Assembly (NCBI RefSeq): GCF_017948485.1
Contig: NZ_JAFFSX010000011.1
Span: 1 to 64,000 of the forward strand
Direction of reading: 5' to 3'
Source: Streptomyces sp. GESEQ-35
Lineage (GTDB): Bacteria; Actinomycetota; Actinomycetes; Streptomycetales; Streptomycetaceae
Length of the DNA: 64,000 bases
A program made the position numbers and the translations under genes. Below the pieces are notes generated by a model that was given only the letters and a program-made list of their open reading frames with translations, did not search any database and had not been told where the DNA came from. Below, piece after piece: positions 44,228 to 53,190 of this stretch (position 1 is the first letter of the stretch; every line of letters starts with the position of its first letter).

Positions 44228-46320
44228 TATGTGGGTGACCCTCCGATCTGCGGGGTGGACGGTCGCAGGACGGTCAGGATGTGCGCGGGCCTCCTGCCCG
44301 GCTCGAGGCGCACATAGTTGGCCCTGCCCCAGTGATATGTCTCGCCGGTGAGCTCGTCGCGCACCGGCACCGACTCGTGCCAGTCCAGGCCGAGTTGCGG
44401 CATGTCCAACGAGACCGTGGCCTCCTGGGTGTGGTGGGGATCGAGGTTGGCGACCACCAGAACCGTGTTCGATCCGCTCCGCTTCGAGTACGCGATCACC
44501 GAATCCTGGTCCGCGTGGTGGAAATGGAGATCGCGCAACTGCCGCAGTGCCGGATTCGCCCGGCGGATCGTGTTGAGTCGGGTGATGAGCGGGGTGATGG
44601 TGTGTCCCGCTGCTTCGGCCGCTGCCCAGTCGCGGGGCTTGAGCTGGTATTTCTCCGAGTCGAGGTATTCCTCGCTGCCTTCGCGCAGGGGCACGTTCTC
44701 GCAGAGTTCGTAGCCGCTGTAGACGCCCCAGGTCGGTGACAGGGTGGCCGCCAGTACGGCCCGAACCTCGAAGGCCGGCCGCCCGCCTTGCTGGAGATAC
44801 GCGTGCAGAATGTCGGGGGTGTTGACGAAGAAGTTCGGCCGCATATAGCCGGCCGCCTCACCTGAGAGCTCCGTCAGATACTCCGTCAGCTCCTGCTTTT
44901 CGTTGCGCCAGGTGAAATAGGTGTACGACTGCTGGAAACCGATCTGCGCCAGGGTGTGCATCATCGCCGGCCGGGTGAACGCCTCCGCCAGGAAGATCAC
45001 ATCCGGGTCGGTGCGGCCGATGTCCGCCAGCACCCGCTGCCAGAAGACGACCGGCTTGGTGTGCGGATTGTCCACCCGGAAGATCCGCACCCCGTGGCCC
45101 ATCCACAACCGCAGCACCCGCAGCGTCTCCGCGACGAGCCCGTCCAGGTCCGCGTCGAAGGCGATCGGATAGATGTCCTGGTACTTCTTCGGCGGATTCT
45201 CCGCATACGCGATCGACCCGTCCGGACGGTGATGGAACCACTCCGGGTGCTTCTGCACCCACGGATGATCCGGCGAACACTGCAACGCGAAATCCAGCGC
45301 CACCTCCATCCCCAGCGCCCGCGCCCGCGCGACGAACCAGTCGAAGTCCTCGAAGCTGCCCAGCTGCGGGTGGATCGCGTCGTGCCCGCCCTCCGGTGAG
45401 CCGATCGCCCACGGCACACCCACGTCCTGCGGGCCGGGGTTGAGGGTGTTGTTGCGGCCCTTGCGGAACGTGCTGCCGATCGGATGGACGGGCGGCAGAT
45501 ACACCACGTCGAAGCCCATGGCGGCGATCGCCGGCAACCTGCGGGCCGCCGTACGGAACGTCCCGTGCGGCTCCTCGACCGTGCCCTCCGAACGCGGGAA
45601 GAACTCATACCAGGACCCGAACAGCGCCCGCTCCCGCTCCACCAGCAACGGCAACGCCTCCGACACGGTCACCAACTCCCGCAACGGATACCGCGCCAGC
45701 ACCGCGTCGACCTCGGGTGTCAGGGCGGCGGCCAGCCGGGAGGAGGCCGGACGGGTCTCGTCCCTGAGGGCGGCGACGGCGGCGAGGACGGCCTCCCGCT
45801 TGCCGCCGTTTCGGGGCACGCCGGCCACTGCCCGTTCGTAGAGCCGGGCGCCCTCGGCCAGGACCAGGTCGGTGTCGATCCCGGCCGGGATCTTGATGTG
45901 GGCGTGGTGCCGCCAGGTGGAGACCGGATCGCCCCAGCCCTCCACGGTGAACGTCCACAGGCCGGTCCGGTCGGCGACGACCTCGGCTCCCCAGCGGTCG
46001 GTGCCCGGCGCGAGCTCCCGCATGGGGGTCCATGGTCCGGGACGGCCGTCCGGATCCTTCAGTACGACATTGGCGGCGACCGCGTCATGGCCCTCGCGGA
46101 ACACGGTCGCCGAGACCTCGAACGGCTCGCCGGTGACGGCCTTCGCGGGCCTGTGTCCGCGCAGGACGACCGGGCGGACGTCGAGGACGGGTATGCGCCC
46201 GACGCCCGCCGTGCCGCCCGCGGAGGGTGGCTCCGGGGCCGGAGCAGCGGCGTAGGGGCGCACGGGAAGTGCGTCGGTGCTGGATGTCGTGGGTGGTGAC
46301 GAGTGGTGCGTGGCGGGCAT
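44227..46320 (-). CDS. glgE: Maltosyltransferase GlgE (alpha-1,4-glucan:maltose-1-phosphate)
   Basis: Extends alpha-1,4-glucan two glucoses at a time from maltose 1-phosphate. The 697-residue GH13_3 enzyme has domains N, S and A. The catalytic residues align with S. coelicolor GlgE (D394, E423, D480; from memory) at a constant offset of 23: Asp417 in IFRVDNPHTK, Glu446 in FLAEAFTRP and Asp503 in VNTPDILH. The first 40 residues are a Ser/Pro/Ala-rich extension. The ATG at 46320 is chosen because the preceding sequence is non-coding in character. It is the first gene of the glgE-treS-mak-glgB unit; its promoter lies between 46321 and the subtilase terminator. Confidence 0.96.
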
Positions 46321-46514
46321 GACCGCTCCTGTCCGCGTCAACGTGGGTGCGGGCGGATGGGGGTGGGGAGGTGGGTCCTGCGGGCGTCTTCCAGGGTGCT
46401 GCTGTGGCGTGACGGTGGTGTGACTGTGGCGTGTACCGCAGGAGCCTTCCCACCCTATTCGGGTGGGCAATCCGGCACTTTGTTAACTACTCACGCGTAT
46501 GTCTACACACAAGT

Positions 46515-46543
46515 CCGGCTCCGTTCGAGAGGAACGGAGCCGG
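46515..46543 (-). terminator. Terminator after the subtilase gene
   Basis: CCGGCTCCGTTC (46515-46526) pairs with GAACGGAGCCGG (46532-46543), a 12-bp stem with a 5-base loop, 20 bases beyond the protease stop. It insulates the protease from glgE. Confidence 0.8.
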
Positions 46544-46562
46544 TCCTGGGAATCTGACGCAA

Positions 46563-47777
46563 TCAGCGCGGTACTTGCAGGAGTTTGTTCGGTGAGCCCA
46601 GGCCTCGCCCGGAGACTTTCCCGGCCGCCGCCCCCGCGACGAGTGCCTTGGCGACCTGTGCGGGCGTCGCCTTCCGGTGGCCCGCCAGATACAGCGCGGC
46701 CGCGCCCGCGGCGTGCGGCGACGCCATCGACGTACCGGAGTAGGTCGCCCTGCCGGTGTTGCTCGCGATGGACGCCGAGGTGATCGACACGCCCGGGGCG
46801 AACAGGTCGAGGGCCGAGCCGAAGTTCGAGAAGCCCGCCCGTGCGTCCTTCTTGTCGGTCGCGCCGACCGTGATCGCCTCCCGTACCCCCGCGGGGGAGT
46901 AGAGGGAGGCCGGCAGTCCGTCGTTGCCCGCCGCGACCGTGTACGTCACGCCGGACCTGACGGAGTTGCGTACGGCCGCGTCCAGCTGGGCGTTGGAGTA
47001 GCCGCCCAGGCTGAGGTTGGCGACCGCCGGCTTCTTCGCGTGCTTCGTCACCCAGTCGATGCCCGCGATGACCTTGGCCGTGGTGCCCGCGCCCGCGTTG
47101 TCGAGGACGCGTACGGCGACGACCTTGGCCTTCTTGGCGACGCCATAGCTCTTGCCCGCGACGGTGCCGGCGACATGCGTGCCGTGTCCGTTGCCGTCAC
47201 CGGCGGATCTGTCGTTGCCGACGAAGTCCCAGCCGTAGCTCGCCCGTCCGCCGAAGTCCTTGTGGCCGATCCGGATGCCGGTGTCGATGACGTACACGGT
47301 CACACCGCTGCCCGCGGAGTCCGGCCAGGTGTACGACTTGTTCAGCGGCAGGTTCTTCTGGTCGATGCGGTCGAGCCCCCAGGACGGCGGGTTCTTCTGC
47401 GTGTGGTCCAGGGTCACGCGGGTGTCCTGGACGACCGAGGCGACGCGGGAGTCCGCCGCGAGGAGCCTCGCCTGTCTCTCGTTCGCCTGCACGGCATAGC
47501 CGTTGAGGACCGTGCCGTAAGTGTGGCTGATTTTCGCCCCGTACTTCTCGGCGAGACTCTTTCCGGCCGCCGACGGAGCCGTTGTGCCCCCCTTGAGTGT
47601 GACCAGATAACTTCCTCCCACGGAGCCGGGTGCACCGGCGCCGAGTATCTTCCCCTCTGGTGCGGCGTGCGCGGGCAGGGGCGTGGCCGAAATCGCCGCG
47701 GCACAGGTCACCGCGGCCAGGCCTCCCACCCAGCGCAGACGCCGAGTTCGCGTCCGTGTCATGTCCCCCCTTTTCAT
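46563..47777 (-). CDS. Secreted subtilisin-like serine protease (S8)
   Basis: A 404-residue secreted protease. The Sec signal peptide has a basic start (TRTRTRRLRWVGG) and AHAAP cleavage. It is followed by an I9 propeptide (GGSYLVTLKGG to VVQDTRVTLD) and the S8A catalytic domain with Asp in VYVIDTGIRIGH, His in NGHGTHVAGTVAG, oxyanion Asn in TVAAGNDGLP and Ser in YSGTSMASPHAAG. It resembles proteinase K/aqualysin types of Streptomyces. The ATG at 47777 has GGAGG five bases away; an ATG 15 bases later is an alternative. It lies between glgE and glgP, which I remember as neighbours in S. coelicolor. Confidence 0.92.
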   Translation of the reverse strand: MKRGDMTRTRTRRLRWVGGLAAVTCAAAISATPLPAHAAPEGKILGAGAPGSVGGSYLVTLKGGTTAPSAAGKSLAEKYGAKISHTYGTVLNGYAVQANERQARLLAADSRVASVVQDTRVTLDHTQKNPPSWGLDRIDQKNLPLNKSYTWPDSAGSGVTVYVIDTGIRIGHKDFGGRASYGWDFVGNDRSAGDGNGHGTHVAGTVAGKSYGVAKKAKVVAVRVLDNAGAGTTAKVIAGIDWVTKHAKKPAVANLSLGGYSNAQLDAAVRNSVRSGVTYTVAAGNDGLPASLYSPAGVREAITVGATDKKDARAGFSNFGSALDLFAPGVSITSASIASNTGRATYSGTSMASPHAAGAAALYLAGHRKATPAQVAKALVAGAAAGKVSGRGLGSPNKLLQVPR

Positions 47778-48009
47778 GTTCCCCTCCTCCACTCCACTTG
47801 GCAGCCTCTCGTGCGGTGTGAAGCGCCACAAGGTGGCCCACAGGGGCGGAATCGGCCAGATCGGTCATGGGGCATGTGTGAACTTTGGGGTGAGATGATC
47901 GTCCAGACCCGTAATTGCCTCCAGCGAGGGCGGCACCAGGACCGGTACCGTCTTCGGGGACGCTGACGCACACCGCCGTGCGTCATCCGGCAAAGCGTTG
48001 AGGTGGAAT

Positions 48010-50628
48010 GTGAAGGCGATCCGTCGATTCACCGTCCGACCCGTTCTCCCCGAACCCCTCCGGCCGCTCAGCGATCTCGCGCGCAATCTCCGCTGGTCCT
48101 GGCATGCGGAGACCCGCGACCTCTTCCAGTCCGTCGATCCGGAGCGCTGGGCCGCCTCGGACGGCGACCCGGTGCGCCTCCTCGGCAGCCTGCCGCCCGG
48201 CCGGCTCTCCGAACTCGCCGGGGACGACACCTTTCTGCGCCGCCTCACCGCGGCCGCCGACGACCTGAACACCTATGTGACCGGCGACCGCTGGTACCAG
48301 ACCCAGTCCGCCGAACTCCCCACCGCCGTCGCCTACTTCTCCCCGGAGTTCGGCATCACGGCCGCGCTGCCCCAGTACTCCGGCGGCCTCGGCATCCTGG
48401 CCGGCGACCATCTGAAGGCGGCCAGCGACCTGGGCGTCCCGCTGATCGGCGTCGGGCTCCTCTACCGCCACGGCTACTTCCGCCAGTCCCTCTCCCGGGA
48501 CGGCTGGCAGCAGGAGCACTACCCGGTCCTCGACCCGAACGAGCTGCCGGTCGCCCTCATCAAGGAGCCCGACGGCACCCCCGCCCAGGTCTCCATCGCC
48601 CTCCCCGGCGGCCGCTCGCTGCACGCCCGCATCTGGCTGGCCCAGGTGGGCAGGGTCCCCCTCCTGATGCTCGACTCGGACGTCGAGGAGAACGACCTCG
48701 GCGAACGCGGCGTGACCGACCGGCTCTACGGCGGCGGCAGCGAGCACCGGCTGCTCCAGGAGATGCTGCTGGGTATAGGGGGTGTCCGGGCCGTACGGAC
48801 GTACTGCCGGCTGACCGGCCACCCCGCGCCCGAGGTCTTCCACACCAACGAGGGACACGCGGGCTTCCTCGGTCTGGAGCGCATCGCGGAACTCGTCGAT
48901 GCCGGGCTGGACTTCGACGCCGGTCTGGAAGCGGTCCGGGCGGGCACCGTCTTCACGACACACACCCCCGTCCCGGCCGGCATCGACCGCTTCGACCGCG
49001 AGCTGGTCGCCCGCCACTTCGGCCCCGACGCCGAACTCCCGCGCATCGACGTCGAACGCATCCTCCACCTGGGCATGGAGACCTACCCGGGCGGTGAACC
49101 GAACCTCTTCAACATGGCCGTGATGGGCCTGCGTCTGGGCCAGCGCGCCAACGGCGTGTCCCTGCTCCACGGCCACGTCAGCCGCGAGATGTTCTCCGGG
49201 CTGTGGCCGGGATTCGACCCCGACGAGGTGCCGATCACCTCGGTGACGAACGGAGTGCACGCCCCGACCTGGGTCGCCCCCGAGGTCTTCCGGCTGGGTG
49301 CCCGGCAGATCGGGGTCCAGCGCACCGAGGACGCGATGACGGTGGGCGGCTCGGACCGCTGGGACGCGGTCGGGGAGATCCCGGACCAGGACATCTTCGA
49401 GCTGCGGCGGGTCCTGCGCGAACAGCTGGTCGTGGAGGTACGGCGGCGGCTGCGGGCCTCCTGGCGGCAGCGCGGGGCGGGGAGCGCCGAGTTGGGGTGG
49501 ATCGACGGCGTGCTGGATCCGGACGTGCTGACGATCGGGTTCGCGCGGCGGGTCCCGTCGTACAAGCGGCTGACGCTGATGCTGCGCGACCGTGACCGGC
49601 TGATGGATCTGCTGCTGCACCCCGACCGGCCGATCCAGATCGTCGTGGCGGGCAAGGCGCATCCGGCGGACGACGGCGGAAAGCGCCTGGTGCAGGAGCT
49701 GGTCCGGTTTGCGGACGACCCGCGGGTCCGCCACCGCATCGTCTTCCTGCCCGACTACGGCATGGCGATGGCGCAGAAGCTCTACCCCGGCTGCGACATC
49801 TGGCTGAACAACCCGCTCCGGCCGCTGGAGGCGTGCGGCACGAGCGGGATGAAGGCGGCGCTCAACGGCTGTCTCAACCTGTCCGTGCTGGACGGCTGGT
49901 GGGACGAGTGGTTCCAGCCGGACTTCGGCTGGGCCGTCCCGACCGCCGACGGCACGGGGACGGACCCGGACCGGCGGGACGACATAGAGGCCGCGGCGCT
50001 GTACGACCTGCTGGAACAGCGGGTGACGCCGCGCTTCTACGAGCGCGGTCAGGGCGGGCTGCCCGACCGGTGGATCGAGATGGTCCGCCAGACCATCACC
50101 CTGCTCGGGCCGAAGGTGCTGGCCGGGCGCATGGTGCGGGAATACGTCGAGCGGCTCTACACACCGGCCGCGCACGCGCACCGCGCGATGACGCCGGACT
50201 CCGCCCGGGAACTCGCCGTCTGGAAGCGGCGGGTGCGCTCCGCGTGGCATGCGGTGACCGTCGACCACGTGGAGACATCGGTCGCTTCGGCCACCGCGGA
50301 ACTCGGTACGACACTCAATCTGCGGGTCCGCGTCGGTCTCGGCGACCTCGCGCCGGACGACGTGGAGGTGCAGGCGGTGTCGGGGCGCGTCGACCCCGAG
50401 GACCGGATCACGGACGCGGCGACGGTGCCGCTGAAGCCGGTGGGTGGGCCGGACCTGGAGGGGCAGTGGGTGTACGAGGGTCCGCTCTCCCTCGACCGCA
50501 CCGGGCCGTACGGCTACACGGTCCGGATTCTGCCCGCGCATCGTCTGCTGGCGTCCGGCGCTGAGCTGGGGCTGGTGGCGGTGCCTTCGGAGGAGCTGGC
50601 GGAGGCGGCGGGCGTGCTGATGCGGTGA
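48010..50628 (+). CDS. glgP: Alpha-glucan (glycogen/maltodextrin) phosphorylase
   Basis: Releases glucose 1-phosphate from alpha-1,4-glucan ends. The 872-residue enzyme is of the Thermotoga/actinobacterial type, with an N-terminal DUF3417 segment (LARNLRWSWHAETRDLFQS), AYFSPEFGITAALPQYSGG, VFHTNEGHAGFL and the pyridoxal-phosphate motif GTSGMKAALNGCLN holding the Schiff-base Lys. Its C-terminus has an extra beta domain. The GTG at 48010 has GAGGTGG upstream. It is divergent from the subtilase gene and functionally complements the glgE cluster by degrading the polymer. Confidence 0.94.
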   Translation: MKAIRRFTVRPVLPEPLRPLSDLARNLRWSWHAETRDLFQSVDPERWAASDGDPVRLLGSLPPGRLSELAGDDTFLRRLTAAADDLNTYVTGDRWYQTQSAELPTAVAYFSPEFGITAALPQYSGGLGILAGDHLKAASDLGVPLIGVGLLYRHGYFRQSLSRDGWQQEHYPVLDPNELPVALIKEPDGTPAQVSIALPGGRSLHARIWLAQVGRVPLLMLDSDVEENDLGERGVTDRLYGGGSEHRLLQEMLLGIGGVRAVRTYCRLTGHPAPEVFHTNEGHAGFLGLERIAELVDAGLDFDAGLEAVRAGTVFTTHTPVPAGIDRFDRELVARHFGPDAELPRIDVERILHLGMETYPGGEPNLFNMAVMGLRLGQRANGVSLLHGHVSREMFSGLWPGFDPDEVPITSVTNGVHAPTWVAPEVFRLGARQIGVQRTEDAMTVGGSDRWDAVGEIPDQDIFELRRVLREQLVVEVRRRLRASWRQRGAGSAELGWIDGVLDPDVLTIGFARRVPSYKRLTLMLRDRDRLMDLLLHPDRPIQIVVAGKAHPADDGGKRLVQELVRFADDPRVRHRIVFLPDYGMAMAQKLYPGCDIWLNNPLRPLEACGTSGMKAALNGCLNLSVLDGWWDEWFQPDFGWAVPTADGTGTDPDRRDDIEAAALYDLLEQRVTPRFYERGQGGLPDRWIEMVRQTITLLGPKVLAGRMVREYVERLYTPAAHAHRAMTPDSARELAVWKRRVRSAWHAVTVDHVETSVASATAELGTTLNLRVRVGLGDLAPDDVEVQAVSGRVDPEDRITDAATVPLKPVGGPDLEGQWVYEGPLSLDRTGPYGYTVRILPAHRLLASGAELGLVAVPSEELAEAAGVLMR

Positions 50629-50646
50629 GCCGGGGTGCGGTGAGCC

Positions 50647-51156
50647 TCAGAACTCCTCGTGCGGAGCGCACAGCCGGCGCAGTGTCGCGCCGAGCCGGCG
50701 GGCGTACGCGTGCTGTAGGCCCCGGGTCGCCGGCCCGCCTGCGCGCGCGTACCACTTCGCGCCCCGGCTGAAGGCGGACACCGTCAGCCAGACGGTGCCG
50801 TCGCCGGTGCGTTCGACGAGGAACGCCTCCTCGCCGCACTCCGGGTGGCCGGTGAGGGTGCCGTACGCCCAGCCGGCCCTGCGGTGTTCCTCCACCGTCC
50901 AGACCACGCGGCAGGGGGCCTTGATGAGGCCGGCGAGGGTGACGGTGACGTCCACGCCGGGTTCCGCGCGGTCGGCGGTGGCGTCGATGCCCACGCCCAT
51001 CGCGCGGTGCATCTCCCAGGTCAGGACCGCTTCCGTCGCGTGGCGGAAGACCGGCTCGCCTTCGCCGATTCGGGTGCGCACATGCATGGGGTGGAAGCCG
51101 GGCGGGCAGAAGCCGCTGTCGCGGGTCGCGCCGACGTGGTCGTACGTGAAGGCCAT
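50647..51156 (-). CDS. DUF1990 family protein
   Basis: A 169-residue protein of unknown function. Motifs typical of DUF1990 are AFTYDHVGATRD, GFHPMHVRTRIGEGEPVFRH and AEVLTW-like AVLTWEMHRAMGV, with EEAFLVERTGDGTVWLTVSAFSR split around a turn (read as EEAFLVERTGD and TVWLTVSAFSR). The fold is probably a helix-grip (SRPBCC-like) domain that could bind a hydrophobic ligand. The ATG at 51156 is chosen because conservation starts there. It converges on glgP with an 18-base gap. Confidence 0.85.
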   Translation of the reverse strand: MAFTYDHVGATRDSGFCPPGFHPMHVRTRIGEGEPVFRHATEAVLTWEMHRAMGVGIDATADRAEPGVDVTVTLAGLIKAPCRVVWTVEEHRRAGWAYGTLTGHPECGEEAFLVERTGDGTVWLTVSAFSRGAKWYARAGGPATRGLQHAYARRLGATLRRLCAPHEEF

Positions 51157-51302
51157 GGGAGCCAAGGGTAGGGCGGCACCCGGGAATGCCTTCGCTCCGG
51201 GTGCCGCCCCTGTCAACTTTGTGTCAGCCAAGCGGTCTTGATGAGGCCCGCTGCGGTGTCGCGCCCGCCCGCGGGTTCATCGCCACGCTTCCAGCGGAGC
51301 GC

Positions 51303-52964
51303 TCAGCTGACGTTGACCGCGCTCCAGGCCGCCGCGACGGCCTTGTACTCGGTGCTGTCCGATCCGTACAGGTCGGAGGCCGCGCTCAGGGTCGCCGTGC
51401 GGGCGGCCGCGTACTTGGTCGTCGAGGTCATGTACTCGGTCAGGGCCTTGTACCAGATCTGGGCGGCCTTGTCCCGGCCGATGCCGGTGACCGTGGAGCC
51501 GTTGGACGTCGGGGAGTCGTAGCTCACCCCGTTGATCGTCTTCGCGCCGCTGCCCTCCGAGAGGAGGAAGAAGAAGTGGTTCGCCGGGCCCGAGGAGTAG
51601 TGGACGTCGAGGCCGCCCAGCGAGGACGACCAGTTGTCGGCCGAGTTGCCGTCCTTGCTCGGCTTGTCCATGTAGCGCAGCGGGCTGCCGTCGCCGTTGA
51701 TGTCGATCTTCTCGCCGATGAGGTAGTCACCGACGTCGGAGGAGTTGTCGGCGTAGAACTCCACCGCCGTGCCGAAGATGTCGGACGTCGCCTCGTTGAG
51801 GCCGCCGGACTCGCCGGTGTAGTTGAGGCCCGCCGTGTTGGAGGTGACGCCGTGGCTCATCTCGTGGCCCGCCACGTCCAGGGAGGTGAGCGGCTTGACG
51901 TTGCCCGTGCCGTCGCCGTACGTCATGCAGAAGCAGTCGTCGGACCAGAAGGCGTTGACGTACGCGTTGCCGTAGTGGACGCGGGAGTAGGCGGCGACGC
52001 CGTCGTTCTTGATGCCGCTGCGGCCGAACGTGTTCTTGTAGAAGTCCCAGGTCTCCTGCGCGCCGTACGCGGCGTCGACGGCCGCGCTCTGGTCGCTGGA
52101 GGAGCTGGAGGCCGCGCCGGTGCCCCAGGTGTCGTCGGCGTCCGTGAACAGCGTGCCGGTGCCGGAGGTGCCGCGGGCGAGGTTGTACGTCTTGTGGCCG
52201 CCGCGCGTGCCGTCGGTGAGGTTGTACGTCGAGCCGGACTGCGTGGTGCCGATGGTCACCGTGCCCGAGTACACGCTCTTGCCCGTGCCGGTCTCGATGC
52301 CCTGGTACTCGTACAGCTTCTTGCCCGTGGCCGCGTCCGTGATGACGTGCAGCTCGTTCGGGGTGCCGTCCTCCTGGAGGCCGCCGACGACCGTCTCGAA
52401 GGCGAGGGTCGGCTTGCCGTCGGCCGCCCAGATGACCTTGCGGGGCGCGTCCGAGGCCTCCGACTTGGTGGAGCCCGCGGCCTTGGCGAGCTTCACGGCC
52501 TGCTGCTCGGCGGTCGCCTTGGTGATCTCGGGGGACAGGTCGGCGACCTTGATGGCCGCCTTCGTCGCCTTGGTGACACCCTTGGTCGCGCCCGACGCGG
52601 CCTCGTGGACGACCAGGTCGCCGCCGAGGACCGGCAGGCCGGCGTAGGTGCGCTCGTAGCGGGTGTGGACGGTGCCGTCGGCGTCCTTGATGACGTCCCT
52701 GACGACCAGCTTCTCCTCGGCGCCGAGACCTATCTCGTCGGCCGTCTCCGTCGTGGCAGCGTCCGCCTGCTTGATCAGGGTGGTGCGGGCGGCCGGGGTG
52801 AGGGGCATCGGGACGGCGGCGACCTTGTCGGTGCCGGACTGCTCGGGCTGGGCCGAGGCACCGGTGGTCAGACCGGTGGTGAGGAGGGCTCCGGCCGCGA
52901 TCGCGGTGGCGATGGCCAGAGTGGTGCGCTTGTGACGCGCGTAGTGGGGGGTCTGCGGGGTCAC
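51303..52964 (-). CDS. Secreted thermolysin-type neutral metalloprotease (M4)
   Basis: A 553-residue secreted zinc protease. The signal peptide (ends in TGASAQ) is followed by an FTP/PepSY propeptide (about 40-215: HTRYERTYAGLPVLGGDLVV) and the catalytic domain with zinc site VAGHEMSHGVTS (HExxH), third ligand Glu in GGLNEATSD, and the active-site His region DVHYSSGPANHFF. A CFC motif (SDDCFCMTYGDG) may form a disulfide. The protein stops after the catalytic domain. The GTG at 52964 has GGAG five bases away. It lies in tandem with a longer paralogue upstream. Confidence 0.94.
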   Translation of the reverse strand: MTPQTPHYARHKRTTLAIATAIAAGALLTTGLTTGASAQPEQSGTDKVAAVPMPLTPAARTTLIKQADAATTETADEIGLGAEEKLVVRDVIKDADGTVHTRYERTYAGLPVLGGDLVVHEAASGATKGVTKATKAAIKVADLSPEITKATAEQQAVKLAKAAGSTKSEASDAPRKVIWAADGKPTLAFETVVGGLQEDGTPNELHVITDAATGKKLYEYQGIETGTGKSVYSGTVTIGTTQSGSTYNLTDGTRGGHKTYNLARGTSGTGTLFTDADDTWGTGAASSSSSDQSAAVDAAYGAQETWDFYKNTFGRSGIKNDGVAAYSRVHYGNAYVNAFWSDDCFCMTYGDGTGNVKPLTSLDVAGHEMSHGVTSNTAGLNYTGESGGLNEATSDIFGTAVEFYADNSSDVGDYLIGEKIDINGDGSPLRYMDKPSKDGNSADNWSSSLGGLDVHYSSGPANHFFFLLSEGSGAKTINGVSYDSPTSNGSTVTGIGRDKAAQIWYKALTEYMTSTTKYAAARTATLSAASDLYGSDSTEYKAVAAAWSAVNVS

Positions 52965-53107
52965 ACATGCTCCTTATGTGGGGGGTTGCTTGAGCAGTTG
53001 TGCGGCGGTGGGGGAAGAGTGACACCGGAGGCGCGTACATGTCAGGACCCCGAAGTGATGTTGGCTGAAACTCGACTGTCCGGTTAACGTTTCGGGAATG
53101 TGAACGC

Positions 53108-53147
53108 GGGTGCCGCCCCGGGGAGTTGAACCACCGGGACGGCACCC
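53108..53147 (-). terminator. Terminator between the two M4 protease genes
   Basis: GGGTGCCGCCCCGG (53108-53121) pairs with CCGGGACGGCACCC (53134-53147) with one mismatch and a 12-base loop, 44 bases beyond the stop of the upstream protease gene. It separates the two transcripts. Confidence 0.7.
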
Positions 53148-53190
53148 TGAATGCGAGGCCTGCGTCTGACGGCCGTACGGCCTTACGGCT

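Noticed and set aside
47983..50541. 850-codon minus-strand open frame opposite glgP
   Set aside because: It is a mirror of the strongly biased glgP coding sequence, which has clear phosphorylase motifs.
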